Positions 33,255-45,305 are shown, counted from the first letter of the stretch. The stretch: DNA of 64,000 nt from Topomyia yanbarensis (GCF_030247195.1 NC_080671.1:74385945-74449944), one strand, 5' to 3'. Translations and numbers: made by a program. Notes: a model not told the origin generated them from the sequence alone.

Positions 33255-33325
33255 CAGCTCCTCGATGGCGGAGTGGTTAATGCACTAGAGACTGGGAGAT
33301 CGCAGTGTGTCCAATAAAAGGTCAA
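33255..33325 (+). mobile_element. Possible degenerate tRNA-derived SINE head
   Basis: TGGCGGAGTGGTTAATGCAC resembles a Leu/Ser-type A box region, followed by GAGACTGGGAGATCGCAGTG. The expected GGTTCRAATCC B box is not intact. It is either an old SINE or chance. Confidence 0.3.
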
Positions 33326-33384
33326 TAGTCACGGTTTTTTGGTTCATTATTTCTATTTCCCATTGGACACGTTTCGAAAACCCT

Positions 33385-33480
33385 TGAAAAAAACCTGTTT
33401 TAATCCACCTAGCGGTGCAATTGTGCCTTTCTCATTTCTCTAAACTATGGCACGGAGGCTTTTCATGTTCAACATAATCG
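33385..33480 (+). repeat. Mosquito dispersed repeat fragment
   Basis: TAATCCACCTAGCGGTGCAA followed by TTGTGCCTTTCTCATT is, from memory of culicine sequence, a very common interspersed motif. The surrounding bases give no further structure. Confidence 0.35.
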
Positions 33481-33649
33481 TGGAAATGTCCATTACATTC
33501 TTAGTACACTTTGCACTTATACACAATGGCATGCCAGCCACGAAATTGATGAGCTACGTGTCGACGGTGAAACACTTGAAACAAAAAAATATCATACTCC
33601 ATTAGCCTAATCAGCATTAGATCAATGTTCTCTGCTTGCTAACTCATTT

Positions 33650-33900
33650 TGTCATGCGGGGGTGGGTATGTGAAGAGGGCGAAAGTCCCATGAACCCACG
33701 ACTCCCCAGCTTAAATTGGTATGCTTTGTGATATAGTGGTGGTTTAAAGATGATGGGGTTGAAAGGGAGGGGTATGAGGGCTGGATGGGGTGGTGGTCTG
33801 AGGGGTGATTTAAGGAGATTTTTAAAGGAGGGGCGCGAACAGTAGAGGAGGGGGGGGGTGTAACCCCTCTCCGTAAACCATCAACCACGCCCCTGTTGAA
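33650..33900. repeat. G-rich dispersed repeat
   Basis: A purine-rich plus strand contains GGGGTGTAACCCCTCTCCGT followed by AACCATCAACCACGCCCC, an arrangement usual for repetitive DNA. A minus-strand frame of 148 codons runs through it but is proline/serine low-complexity and not a credible gene. Confidence 0.4.
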
Positions 33901-33935
33901 ATCCAGAAACATTATGCGAGTCGATAAAAAAATTT

Positions 33936-34504
33936 GGCCGGGATTAGGTTGACGTTTTTCAGAGTGATTGCATAACCTTTCTATATGAGAAAGGCAAAAA
34001 TGTGCCAAAATCCAAAAAAGTGAATCGTAGTCAAATTTTTTTTTCGAGTTTGCATCAAATCTCGACGTTTCATGCACCTTGAACACATTTAGCATCAAAA
34101 ATAAAAATTCTATTTTTAATTTTTCCTATAGTTTATATGAGAAATTTCTGTGTGGCCGCACTCTGAAACCCGTAATTCCGGAACCAGAATTCCGATCGAT
34201 CCAAAATTCAATAGCAGCCGATGGGAAGGTTGCACCTTTTATTTGAGACTAAGTTTGGGCAAATAGGTCCAGCCATCTCTGAGAAAAATGAGTGACATTA
34301 TTTGACACATACGCACATACATACACACACATACACACACATACACACACACACACACATACATACATACACACACACAAACAGACTTTTTCCGATCTGG
34401 ATGAACTGAGTCCAATGGGATATGACACTCGGCCCTCCGGGCCGGGATTAGGTTGACGTTTTTAAGAGTGATTGCATAACCTTTCTATATGAGAAAGGCA
34501 AAAA
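33936..34504 (-). repeat. Dispersed repeat unit bounded by 65-bp direct repeats
   Basis: Positions 33936-34000 and 34440-34504 are near-identical, with one mismatch seen: GGCCGGGATTAGGTTGACG, then CATAACCTTTCTATATGAGA. Between them lie, on the minus strand, the same blocks as 11731-12480: ATTCCGGAACC, AAGGTTGCACCTTTTATTTG and a CA microsatellite. The 504-bp period fits tandem copies of one element, or a unit plus a duplicated end. Confidence 0.7.
34313..34382 (+). repeat. (AC)n/(ACAT)n microsatellite
   Basis: About 70 bp of ACACAT, ACAC and ACATAC units lie inside the dispersed repeat. The equivalent site in the copy at 11.8 kb holds a TGTATG run. Confidence 0.8.
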
Positions 34505-37464
34505 TTAAAAAAAACTCAGGTCAAAACAAGGAATTATATGGAAAATAAGTTGTTTTCTTATACTCCTCGATTTTTGCTGAACGCAATTGCTTGCAAACCA
34601 GAATTTTCACTGTCTGAAGCAAAGAATTCTGGATGGAGCTAATTCCATATTTTGCAATTAAGGCCCCTGTCGGAGACCACACCATCAATCTCTACTTCTC
34701 AGGCGGGTACGTAGACAAAATACTTCTTCGTACACTGCCGTGTGCTAATTAGTTAAATCACGCAATATTTCGATGCTGTTAAATGGCTTATCTTCACTCT
34801 GGAAGTAGACCAAAATTCCTTCCCGTTAGTCTCTATCATGCGAGCTTCAGTTCCCGCAAAAAGAAGGTTTTATCGGAGGAAACAGAAAATTAATGCAACG
34901 AAATTAAAAAAAATGGAGTAAATTAGTTATGGAATTTGTGTTTCGACTTCGTCTCGTCTAAATCCGACACTATTTTAGTCTCTGAGTAAACCCCCAGTCT
35001 TGTGGAAAAGGAGTTCCGATCAAGCTAATGGATGGAGTAATTAGTACTTAGTTGTGGAACATTTATAGTGTAAGTAATCAAAAAACACATTATCGCTGCG
35101 CCGTCGGTTATACAGCTCGTTAACAAAGAGTAATTCCAAATAGCCACCAACTATTACCCGGAAATTTAAATTTTCACCTACACAGTTCGTGTCTGAACTT
35201 TCTTCACTGCGGATAGAAATCACTCCGAATTTAACTACACACTCGGCTAGAAAGTGTTCCGCCGGCCCTGACTAGTGGAACAACGAGTACAAGGAAACCC
35301 CTTGCTTCTAATAATTTTAAAATTTGCAAACTTGTTAGTTCAATTTTTAAGAATAAAGAACAAAGTGAACATAATTTAAAGTTGTAATCAGAATCATCAG
35401 GTAGCATGTTTCGACATAAATTTCGAATAAACCTCATAAGGACGTGAAGTAAAATTGAATGAAAGGACAATAAATGTGGAGAAAAAGTCACCCGAAAGCA
35501 GGTACTTTCATACTTCTGGGCTCTGTTCAAATGTGCTTTCAGTACATTTTTCTAAGCTTGCGAAAGTCGCATTCAGGGAAAAATTGCTGTTAGCAGATTG
35601 GTGACCTATCATAGAGATATTTTTACTCTTTCACTCATTCATCAGCACGACAAGAAAATGTGCTCCCCCAAAACCTATGTCGACAGATTTCATATAGATC
35701 TGCTGAATAATTGAGCCAGAATAATTGGAAATCATAATTCCATAATTTAGTTTTTATTCATAAAAAATGTTGGCACACAAGAGCCCACCCTCTGCCGACT
35801 TTTCATAATTGGTACACAGTTGCAGCCACATTCCGCCTACACTTCACAGAACAAATACCGTGAGCAAATTATCTTCCTCCGGCAGTAACAATTCAACCTC
35901 AGATAATTTATTCAGTGTTTAATCTCCTGTTTGATTTGGCTTATTAGGTATACTACGCAGTAGACGGCGGTGGCGGTCTGTCGTACAAAGAACACGCGGC
36001 GTTTGCACGTCATCTTGTAATAAAACTTTGAAACCTACCTACGCAGCCCTGTTTTCTTTCATCTTGTGCGCTTTTATCATTTTCATACAGAATTACCTAT
36101 CTCTCTTGATATTTCTTTTTAATCATAATATTTACTAATCAAACACACACTCGCCGGGGCGGGAAGCGAATGGTATGCATGCTTGTCTTCGCCAGCAGAC
36201 ATCCCTCCCAAAAAAACCGACCAAACTTTTCAATTCGCTCTGTGCATACTCATTTTACAACCTGCGGATGATTCGTTCCAAATAACCTGTGTGAGATCCT
36301 TTGATACTGAAATGAGCAGGAAAAATCATACGCTGTTCTTTTCATTTGCAGTCTGTCTGGATATGAGTGCGAGTTTGAATTATTTTTTTGGCAGTAAACG
36401 ACTGAAAACTTGTAGGGCACCTACCTTAAAAAATCTCGAGCAACGGTACATCTAATTCACCGTAAATAAAGAATTAGTATTAGCACTAGAAGTATTCAAC
36501 CCATGGGAGCTTCACAGATTCGTCGTTTTCGATAAAACTTTATCAGAAGGAGCTCCTCGAGGAATGACAGCGGAACAGCATGGAAGTGTCATCTTCAGCA
36601 AAAAGTCCCTTGCTGAACATACCCAAGATAAGCCCGCACCGGTTCCCATTTGCCATCACATTTAGGTGCGGTTGGTCGGCCAAGAAGGGTTATAAATGTG
36701 CTTGTTTACATGTCCCAGCTAGCGCATTTTTCCATCTCCGTTGTATCTCGGCCCTCGTCAAAAGCATCCCAAAGTTGAGTGAGTTTTCCTACCGAGTGGG
36801 GTGTACCGTGGTCGTTGTTAGGAAAGCGGAAAGGAAACTCATAAAAGAAGCTCCCATTTCTCAGGCGGACCGTTATTCTCTCAACTGAACTGAATTATCA
36901 TAAATTTTTGATTCCCTGGTAAGCGTTGCGTGGTTCAAGGGAGCCAGGGAAAAAAGAGGCGAAAATCAGATGACCCCGGAGCAAATTAGTCCGGTCATCG
37001 CGATGCTACGATCTAAGAAGTATAGCAGATCGGCCCAACAGAGGGTCAAATTGACCAGCCACAGCCAGCGGCGATATTGTCCGGTTGCCGTAAGAATGCT
37101 GCTGCGTGTTGGTCTGTCATAATGTACCGATGATATGCTCAGTCTCAGGTTAGATAAGTGTAGGATAGCATGCGCTTCGTTTCACAAAATGGATGTTTAT
37201 ATTTCATATCTTAGTTCACTGCTTAACACTATAAATTTGAAAAAAGACTTAAATATAAATATATTTGTAAACTATTGGTACACTATTGAAATCTATTGGT
37301 TTTGCAAATGATTTGGGATTTTTTGTACTACAGTATGATCCCGTTTTAGGCAACAATATTATTTTTTAGTTGCGAAAACTGGAATCGTGCTAAAAATGGA
37401 ACGTTACTTTAAAAGCTTTTATTTGCAATTTGTGACATCATAAATGTTACAAGAACATTAATTA
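34505..37464. other. Unassigned, possibly single-copy stretch
   Basis: No gene is recognised. 34670-34740 resembles 960-1010 in reading, on the minus strand, a VEIDGVV peptide. 34915-34990 shares TTAGTTATGGAATTTGTGTT then CGACTTCGTCTC with the palindrome at 51.3-51.9 kb. Positions 36180-37120 have higher GC and a 102-codon plus-strand frame (36580-36888) without a recognisable domain. They may be unique DNA. Confidence 0.4.
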
Positions 37465-37877
37465 TACAGTAATGTTTCGATTATATTACGGTCGGTCTGT
37501 ATTTTAGCGTGATATATTTGAAGCGTGATATATTCAAAACAAAACAAAAAAATACATTCAAGCATTAAACCATGTATTTCTATTAACAAAAAGCATTAAA
37601 AAGTTAAAGTTAGTCAAAAAGAATAAATCATAGTAGGGTAATGTGACTATTTTTGCCATGTTTATCATACTACCCATTTGAAGCCGTTGGTTAGAGCAGC
37701 GTCCGACATCTTTGTTCAACGCATTGGGTCAAATGGTATTGTATCAGGGGATAATTTTTCCCCACACAGCTTCACTTTACGTATCCCGTACTGTTTTTTA
37801 AAATTTTTGAACCACCCAAAACTAAACTTGAAAGAATTTGGCACGTTAAGGTTTTGGACAAATATCTTGACTATTAA

Positions 37878-38397
37878 CCCATTCATGCCCATGTTGTTTG
37901 TGGACAACAACGTTTTCAAACAGCTATAACTTTTGATTGGGACGAGATTTACTCACAAAAACAAGTAAGGCTCATTAATGTGATTATTGCCTTTCATGTG
38001 AGTACAAACAGTTACAAGGATCAGCTCTAGAACTGAAGTTATTGCAATTAGTCTGATTGGATTCCGATGGAGCAGTGCTGCCAGGAACAGTCTACGTTGA
38101 CGACGGAAAATGATTTTTTCATATATCTTCGTTATGGTGCAATATTATTGAAAACTGATAAAACTTATGAATTTAGACTGTCGTTGGCTACGTTTTCCAC
38201 ATAATTGGACTATTGTAATTATTCTAGGAGAATTGTATTGAGCATTAGAAAGTAAAAATTGACCAGCTTCTAGCACTGCCATGGAAGCACCTATCTTTAT
38301 GAAAATAGGCTTTTCGTGTTTCTTGACCCCACCGTTATCAAGGAAAAATAGTTTTGAAACCCTACATGCACTAGAAAAAAGTTGGGCATGAATGGGG
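37878..38397 (+). mobile_element. TTAA-flanked piggyBac-like miniature element (copy 2)
   Basis: This 520-bp element aligns along its length with copy 1 at 8513-9031 and is flanked by TTAA at 37874-37877 and 38398-38401. Its right terminus has an extra G relative to copy 1. It is non-coding. The two copies differ at scattered sites, so they are not a very recent pair. Confidence 0.85.
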
Positions 38398-39369
38398 TTA
38401 AAATCAGTCTATTCGAAGGGCCTACGGTTCAGTTCTCGTTGTGTCAGCATCCATAGAAATAGTCCCATATCCAATCGTTGATATTGTCCTTCCAAAAGAA
38501 AAGTATTCACATGAGTTCAAGAGAAAATGCATATCTCTGCATACCTACCATATCTTGCGTATCTTGTTTTTCTCATTATTTTGTTAGATTTTCCTGCGTA
38601 TAACTAACAATTAAGCGAATAAAAAGGAAGTCTATTTTTTACACGCTGCACCAGACGCCCCCTTAAGGACACGGCAAATAAGTTACGAAGAAATTAAAGA
38701 AAAATTGGAATCAGCCGAAAGATATTTCGGCAATCCTAGTCATTGCAACAACGTTTTTCATGGTGTCTACTCAATCTGAAGAAAAAAATTCCCTGAGTAT
38801 TCCAGGTTTTTCCAGGGTTTTCTAAAAAAAATCCAGGTTCAAAAAGAAAGAAAATTTCATCCAAAACATTATTTTTTCCTGTTTACTAACAATGAGTGCG
38901 TCACATTGTTCTTTTTATGTGTTGTAACGACATTCAATAGGCAAGGGATTGCAAGGTATGAAGCGTTAATGTCGAATTAATGTCGTTTTTGCTTGGAGCG
39001 AAAATAAGTCAGGTTCTATCTCAAACTGCTATATGAATAGACAGTGGTTGGGATTGCAACCTGATTGAGTATCGAGGTCACACAAAAACAGCATAAGATA
39101 CATGAAACAGGTCGTTCACAAACGTAGAAAGCATCTTCGAGGCCTTCGATGCCTAGACGTCTCCAAAACGATTTGGGATCCAACTGAACCCTATGTTGCA
39201 TTTTGCAAAACAACAACTATTCAGTTTATTGAGTCTGAAAAGAGTTCTCATCGACAAGGTGCGGCGTTTGCTGAAAGTTCGTAATATTACTCTTTTCGCC
39301 GTTTTTAATCGACGCAGTTCTGCTTTCTACCAGGGAAATTAGTTAGTTCGTCGATGGTTTACCTTAGGG

Positions 39370-39960
39370 ATATGACGATCAATGAGGTAGCTCAGCTATG
39401 GCAGAAGTTTTCAGTAGCGGAATGCTCATCTTTGCTTATCACAGAATCCCAGTTATTGCTTTGGAAAATCTTCAAAATTCTGCTGTAGTCGACCAGCTTG
39501 TGGTTTTGGTCTTCGAATGAAAGATGTAAGGTCGGATGGTGACGAACATACTTTACTTTAAACTAAGCATAGATCCAAAATCCGATCATTTTCGTTCAGC
39601 ATGCTGCTAATCTGTAGGAGCGTGGCCGTACTATAGCTATCCAAAAGAGTCATGCTGCCTGGATGAAACATAGGCGGGTTCAGAATGTAGAAATTCGCTA
39701 TGAGCCGATCGCCACTTTATTGAATAGAAGTTGAAATAGCCGAGAATCACAATTACGACAGTTGTGCCATCGCTGCAATAGACATCAATGATTCAGAACG
39801 AGCATCAAATAGTGCAGTGTCACGAATTTTATCACCGTGGAAAATAAACCACACACCGCTCCGCAATACTCTACTGCGAAAGATCGACGACATCGGACTA
39901 CCTTCCATACTTTAAAGAGAAAGTACGAGTGGAACTGCAATTTATGCATCACTCACCCGA
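39370..39960 (-). pseudogene. CR1/Jockey LINE endonuclease fragment
   Basis: Across frames the minus strand encodes CSDGTTVVIVILGYFNFYSI, matching the GDFN-type core with D changed to Y. It continues LDSYSTATLLQISSMLNEND then RILDLC, and finally HHPTLHLSFEDQNHKLVDYS. These are ordered blocks of the apurinic-type endonuclease and the linker to RT in mosquito CR1/Jockey LINEs. At least three frameshifts are needed. Confidence 0.55.
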
Positions 39961-40179
39961 TACCGATGATGTATACAACATCGATTTTACAACATTTTGA
40001 GCTTTTGTGAAATCGCCACAGGGCGAAGTGTCTTAGCAGGGACTGACGTGATCGGCTAGCCTCTTCTCCAACGACTCCCGCCATCTGTAGAGATAACACT
40101 CTTTGAGATTTTCAACGCTGTTCGGCTGGTGGATTGCTATAATTATTTCAATTCCATAACCCAATTACAACGACTTTGG

Positions 40180-40440
40180 ACTTACTGCTTCCCGACTGAT
40201 TTCGCTCACTAGCTGTATGGCAAGTCTGTTCAAGCGCATCGTAAATAGACGACTCGATGAACGGCAAAACGCTTTTCGTTCTGGACGCGGCAATAATATG
40301 TACTTTACAGAACTAGAGATCGTTCCCGATAACCGATGAACATTGCTTCGTTACACATCTCCAAGGCATACGACACAACCTGGTAGCATGGAATACCACT
40401 ATCGAAGATATTCTATTGTAATCCTAATGCAAATCAAGAT
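40180..40440 (+). pseudogene. LINE reverse-transcriptase finger fragment
   Basis: The plus strand encodes RRLDERQNAFRSGRGNNMYF and, after a frameshift, ISKAYDTTW-stop-HGIPLSK. SKAYDTTW carries the first RT aspartate. The segment is short, precedes an R1-type fragment and does not look like the same element. Confidence 0.5.
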
Positions 40441-40589
40441 CCTGTGTGTAACGTTACCATCGATCGTGTAGCTGTTCCAAAAATAAACCGATTGTGTAAG
40501 GTTAGACCAGACATTGAGCTTAGAGGCGCATTGCAAGATAGTGAAGAAATCCTACGAGTCCAGACAACGATTTCTAAAAATGATAGGTG

Positions 40590-41745
40590 CCAAACTACAG
40601 CGTTGTAAACGTACGACAATGCTTCAAGTTGGGTCGGCTATGATCACTTGGAATTTAACATACGGCTTTAACAGCAACGTCGGCTATGTATGTGGGAAGA
40701 CAACTAACGCATTGGTAAGGATCATGCCGAACATCGGAACTGCAAGATGCAGAACGATACGTCTCTTGGTGGGTATCTCATCTTACATACTGAGGTATGG
40801 CGTAACAGCCTGAGCTGCGGCGCTGAACTCAAAGCGCAACTGGATGAAGTTGCAAGAGACACCGAGTCACGTGGTCTTCGAATACCCTAGGTTCGAAAAA
40901 GATCGAAGGCATGACAGTCGATAATATCGTCGAAGAGATGTACCACGATGATCATATCTGGGATGTGGCCAACGGGTTAGTGACGAGCATACTCTCCGAG
41001 CTGCAGACGAAAAGGCGAAAGGACCAACAAAGCAGCCCTGCCATGAAACAACGAATCAGGTTTGGGAAAAGTTCCGCCGCAGCGGAACCCTCCGTCGGAG
41101 TAGACTAGACTGGACCTACCTCGACACACTTTTGCATCGAACAGCAAGCAGCGAGTCGTTGGGGCACCAATGCACCGGATGCTATGCTCCACCCGGAATC
41201 GCTGAGCAGACCTCGGCACCTACTGGTTGGTCCGTTGAGCTAAATGGCTCACGAAAACAAGCATCGGTATCGGAATAAATCTACCGCCGATGAATTTACA
41301 GTTGGGTAAATTCTAATTGGCTGGAAGCTAATTGGCCTACTAAACAGACATCGATACCGACAGAAACGCCGCCGCCGGGGAGCTCTCAGTCGGAGTAGGG
41401 TAGTTTCACTGCCGGATGATATCCGAGTAGGTCTCGATAAAGCTGGGAGCTAAATGGCTCCAGAATTCGGGTATCGATGTCGGAAGAAATTCTTGTGTCA
41501 GGGAATTCTCAATCGGAGTAGGGTGAGTTCATTGCCGGGGACTATCCGTGTAAATAGTGATAAGGCTGGAAGATGAATGACTCGCGAAAATAGGAGCTAC
41601 TTGGTTAAGGAAATCAGCAGCTAAACCGATCACTGAGAGAATTAAAGAATTAAATGGCAATGTAATAGATGAAGACGAACAGCAAGAGAAGAGTTCAGAG
41701 CTGAATAGCTCAAAGGTTATTTCATATATCAAGTGTTGCTCCGAG
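40590..41745 (+). mobile_element. R1-type LINE, copy C, 5' truncated
   Basis: The plus strand encodes TTNALVRIMPNIG and ISSYILRYGVTA (RT thumb, 40700-40810), then ETPSHVVFEYPRF near 40857-40895 with the last zinc cysteine changed to tyrosine, then DNIVEEMYHDDHIWDVANGL (40918-40977). From about 41100 it is 3' UTR, with ATCGGTATCGG and similar phrases matching copies A and B in reverse orientation, through a GAAGACGAACAGCAAGAGAA block at about 41672-41691. Confidence 0.75.
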
Positions 41746-41769
41746 ATAGCTGCGGAAAACTCGTAAGCA

Positions 41770-42260
41770 AAAGAAAGAGGTGCAAAGAAATCACAACGAG
41801 ATTCCGTTTGGATTCAAGGACATAGCAGCATAACCGGTAACAAGGCGGCAGATCGATTTGCGAAGGAAGCCAGAACACTGATGGTCATTGATATGCCGAA
41901 CCCAGCAGAAGATGTTTAAAGAGAAGTTAAATATGCGTAACGATGACAGTAGGATAAGCAGTGGTTTTGTTCCCGGGAGAAATAAAACACGATACACAGA
42001 ATTGGACGGAGCGAAGCAACGCTGTTGATCAATATGCACTGACACGGGTAAAGATTAGCGACACAAATGAACAACATCTTTCTGTTGAAAAAAGAACCAC
42101 CACTGAACTGTGAATGCGGTGGAGTATCATGTACGGCACTTGGTCCAATATTGCAGGAAATACGTCAACGAAAGACAACAAACGTGGTATCAGAACAACT
42201 AGTCAGAGAGGTAAACTGAGCAACGAATCAAGAAGCGAAACGAAGATAGAACTTTTTGCG
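41770..42260 (+). pseudogene. I-type LINE, RNase H end and zinc-like C-terminus
   Basis: The plus strand encodes VWIQGHSSITGNKAADRFAK, the last RNase H block with its GH...GN-x-AD pattern. It then encodes QYALTRVKISDTNEQHLS and, after a stop, CECGGVSCTALGPILQEIRQ. Retroelement RNase H degrades RNA in RNA-DNA hybrids; here only the C-terminal third survives. Frameshifts interrupt the frame. Confidence 0.65.
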
Positions 42261-42309
42261 AGAAACTGGAATCGCAACAGAAATTTGAATCCAATGTTAA
42301 TTTAATACA

Positions 42310-43015
42310 CCCAGGTTTTTTTACGCGGGGAATACAGGCTGCGTAAATGAAAAACGGCATAAATTTCAAAATCCGCGTAAACGAAAACCGCGTAAATTTA
42401 GGAATCCACGATGATGGAAACCTCATTAATGGATGGTACCATGGACAGCATTCCAGAGCTATCAGACGAATAAGTGATTTTTTATATAGCCCAACACCAA
42501 AGGAAATTTGTAAATATCAATTTTCGTTAGTGTAGGAGGTCTATATTTTTTTGAAATCAGTAGATACTCTAACTGATGTCAAAAGATTCAGAATAAACTG
42601 GAAAACTAACGAATATTTCAAGTGTAAACGGAAATTGCATTTGCATTTGATTATTGCAATCTTCTTCCACTTGTTTATTATTTGATACGGTCGGTTGGAT
42701 TGTTATGACGTTCATCTCTCCCACTGACAGTATTAAAATGTAAGAAAAAAACTAATATTACTATTCAATTGAATGATTGTTTTATTGGCTAGTAAACCCA
42801 AATATTTGTTATTCGTAGCAGTCGATACAAGTAAAGTTAAATGATAGCGGATTAAAGAAATGTTTGAATTTATAAATCTACATTTTCTCGCTTTTCGAAA
42901 TAAATATTTTTTTCTATCGAAATTCAGAAAAAGTTCGATGGTATTGAAGGAACAAAAGTATTTTGCGTATGGCGTTGCTCGTGACAATTGATACAATTTT
43001 GATATCATCATAGTC
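42310..43015. other. Unassigned AT-rich stretch
   Basis: I see no gene. The phrase CGCGTAAA recurs near 42360-42410 and suggests another dispersed repeat. Confidence 0.35.
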
Positions 43016-43707
43016 AACTTTCAAAATTCCCTGAGGATTCCAGGTTTTTCCAGGTAAAATTAATTTCCCTGAGAATTCCCGGTTTTCCATGTTTTTCTCA
43101 GTTTTCTCAGTGAGTAGACACCATGTTTTTGGAAAAACAAGATATTAAGAAGATTAACAGATTCACGTTTAAAGCTTCGCGCCACACCCTCCGCCCGCGG
43201 TGAACAGCGCCATAACTTTGCTTCTACTGCTTAGATCTCTATAAAATTTCAGATATATTCTTAAGAATCTATACTTTTAGATAAAAGAATAAAAAGTTCG
43301 ACTTTTTGACCGACCTCATCATATATAAACCCTTATCGCAATAGTCCGAAACCCAATAATAGGCTCATTACCCTACATGTAAATAAGCAAATCAATTGTA
43401 AAAATATCTTAAAAGTGCCAGGACACAACATGTGGCTTAATTGGATCAAAACTTAGTGTGCCTTGTCTGTTTTTCAAAAAGCGTGATATAATCGAGATAA
43501 AACTGTAATATAATCGAGGGTGATATAAACGAGTATTGATATAAACGCATAGTGATATAATCGAAACATTACTATATAAGAATATGTGAAATGAAATGAA
43601 AAGATAGAAAAAACACAGCAAATTTAATTTTATTCCCTATGCCCGACCTCATAAAATATAGCAAATGCGACTCTCATGTTTGGAAATAAAGTCAAAAGGG
43701 ATATCAA

Positions 43708-44143
43708 TGGTGCTTCCATGGCAGTGCTAGAAGCTTCCATGGCAGTGCTAGAAGCTGGTCAATTTTTACTTTATAATGCTCAATACAATTCTCTTAGAAT
43801 AATTACAATAGTCCAATTATGTGGAAAACGTAGCCAACGACAGTCTAAATTGATAAGTTTTATCAGTTTTCAATAATATTGCACTAAAACGAAGATATAT
43901 GAAAAAATCATTTTCCGTCGTCAACGTAAACTGTCCCTGGCAGCACTGCTCCATCGGAATCCAATCAGACTAATTGCAATAACTTCAGTTCTAGAGCTGA
44001 TCCTTGTAACTGTTAGTACTCAAATTAAAGGCAATAATCACATTAATGAGCCTTACTTATTTTTATGAGTAAATCTCGTCCCAATCAAAAGTTATAGCTG
44101 TTTAAAAACGTTGTTGTCCACAAACAACATGGGCATGAATGGG
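43708..44143 (-). mobile_element. TTAA-flanked miniature element (copy 3), truncated
   Basis: This is a reverse-orientation copy of the 8513-9031 family. The outer end at 44143 is intact, with TTAA at 44144-44147. The other terminus is missing: homology stops near 43708, about 80 bases short of the full length. A 21-bp unit, GCTTCCATGGCAGTGCTAGA plus A, is duplicated in tandem at the break (43711-43731 and 43732-43752). Confidence 0.8.
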
Positions 44144-44399
44144 TTAAGTAATGTCATTGATGAAAAACTGTAGTATTTCGATTGTTTGTTTCAGGTACAA
44201 AATTCTGAATCTTTCATGAAGCTTGAGTTGTTCGTGGTGAGCTGCTTCGCGAGAGTTTTTTAAAAATCCGCCATTCTTATCTATTTTGACATTCAAAAAC
44301 CGAGCTAGTCCACCGAACAGTGAGATGGGACATTTCATACACATATCATTGTTGGATCATTATTTAGTTGGCAGTACTCATTCGAAGTAGATACTCAAC

Positions 44400-44940
44400 T
44401 AGTGGTGGGATGAACGGAGTTTCGAGTTTTTCATGAATAATACCTCGAATAAACTGAACAAATAATAAAAAAATTCAAGGAGACAAACAAAATTCAAAAA
44501 TTTTTAAAACAAAGAATTGATTAAAGGTACCAAATTCATGAAAAGAGAAGAATGATTAATTTAAATCAAATTAATTGAATAAATAGCTCAAATTAGTTCA
44601 GCGCATGGAGTAAAACATTAGCCAATATGAAAAGTTTTAAAATTAAGTGAATAAATTAAATTGATTCCAGCTAACAAATTGGATGAAATGAATAAAAGGA
44701 ATGACCGAACAGAATCAAAAATAATAATATAACGAAGAAACCAAATAAAATGAATAAGATAAATAAAATACATAAAATAAATAAAACAAATAAAATAGAT
44801 AAAATAAATTAAATAAATATAATAAATATAATAAGTAAGATGAATGAAATAAATAAAATAAATTAAACAAATACAATAAGTAGAATAAATATAATAAATA
44901 AAACATGAAAAATATCATGCACAAAATTTGAAAAATCAAT
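44400..44940. repeat. A-rich simple-sequence tract
   Basis: AATAAAATAAATAAAAT-like words dominate 44700-44905. The minus strand has an 88-codon open frame of tyrosine, leucine and phenylalanine repeats. I treat it as an artefact of the microsatellite. Confidence 0.7.
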
Positions 44941-45205
44941 AAAATGAATGAAATATCAGGAATCAATAGCGACGGGCTCAAATGGTACGTTCCCCTTGTT
45001 GATTGGAGATTTGTGTCTTGCCAAGATTCGTCTTTTCATCATTTCTCTGATGGGAAGGATTGGGGAAGTGGTAAGGTTAGGGGTGACGAAAATAACGACA
45101 CAGAACAATTAAAACAGAGTATTCTGCACCCCCGGAGGGATGCTGAACGATCTGCAGGTGCTTCAATAGCAGGAATTAAAGAAGGGATTCAGAATTTTTA
45201 TTTAA

Positions 45206-45305
45206 CCCTCCGGAAGTCGCGCAAATGGCCGCAGCTGCTCTAAGACGATTTCGCTAGATTTTCAGAGCAGCGTGCTTTCAGTGCACTAGCGCGACTTCCG
45301 GAAGG
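45206..45305. mobile_element. 100-bp TTAA-flanked hairpin element
   Basis: TTAA abuts both ends (45202-45205 and 45306-45309). The left end CCCTCCGGAAGTCGCGC is mirrored at the right by CCTTCCGGAAGTCGCGC. A second inner pair, GCTGCTCTAAGA and GCTGCTCTGAAA, extends the stem, so most of the 100 bp can fold. TTAA duplication and CC-starting ends suggest a piggyBac-type non-autonomous element, but of a different sequence family from the 520-bp one. Confidence 0.75.

Larger units (their letters stand above)
38759..43125. mobile_element. Third concentric inverted-repeat pair
   Basis: CATGGTGTCTACTCA occurs at the left end and, read inward, at the right end. Both are followed within about 60-100 bases by ATTCC(A/C)GG-rich sequence with TTCCAGGTTTTTCCAGG. 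A run of TTTTT abuts each end. This CCAGG-type terminal block is a common dispersed repeat in animal genomes. The interior holds LINE fragments and no transposase that I can recognise. Confidence 0.5.
37634..43375. mobile_element. Second concentric inverted-repeat pair
   Basis: The left end TAGGGTAATGTGACTATTTT is mirrored at the right by TAGGGTAATGAGCCTATTAT read inward. The same motif bounds the small element at 56466-56680, which supports it being a real terminal sequence. Whether the two ends here belong to one insertion or to two decayed copies cannot be decided from this window. Confidence 0.4.
37467..43573. mobile_element. TA-flanked inverted repeats, outermost of three concentric pairs
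   Basis: The left end reads CAGTAATGTTTCGATTATAT and the right end, read inward, TAGTAATGTTTCGATTATAT. TA abuts both (37465-37466 and 43574-43575). The right side has additional GATATAATCGA-type repeats. Ends of this form with TA duplication fit the Tc1/mariner/pogo superfamily. The 6.1-kb interior is mostly later insertions. No transposase is recognised, so it may have begun as a small non-autonomous element. Confidence 0.5.

Noticed and set aside
33652..34098. 148-codon minus-strand frame
   Set aside because: It runs through two unrelated dispersed repeats and is proline/serine low-complexity in the middle.
44715..44981. 88-codon YLFYLLYLF-type repetitive protein
   Set aside because: It is a reading of the AATAAA microsatellite; composition and periodicity come from the DNA repeat.
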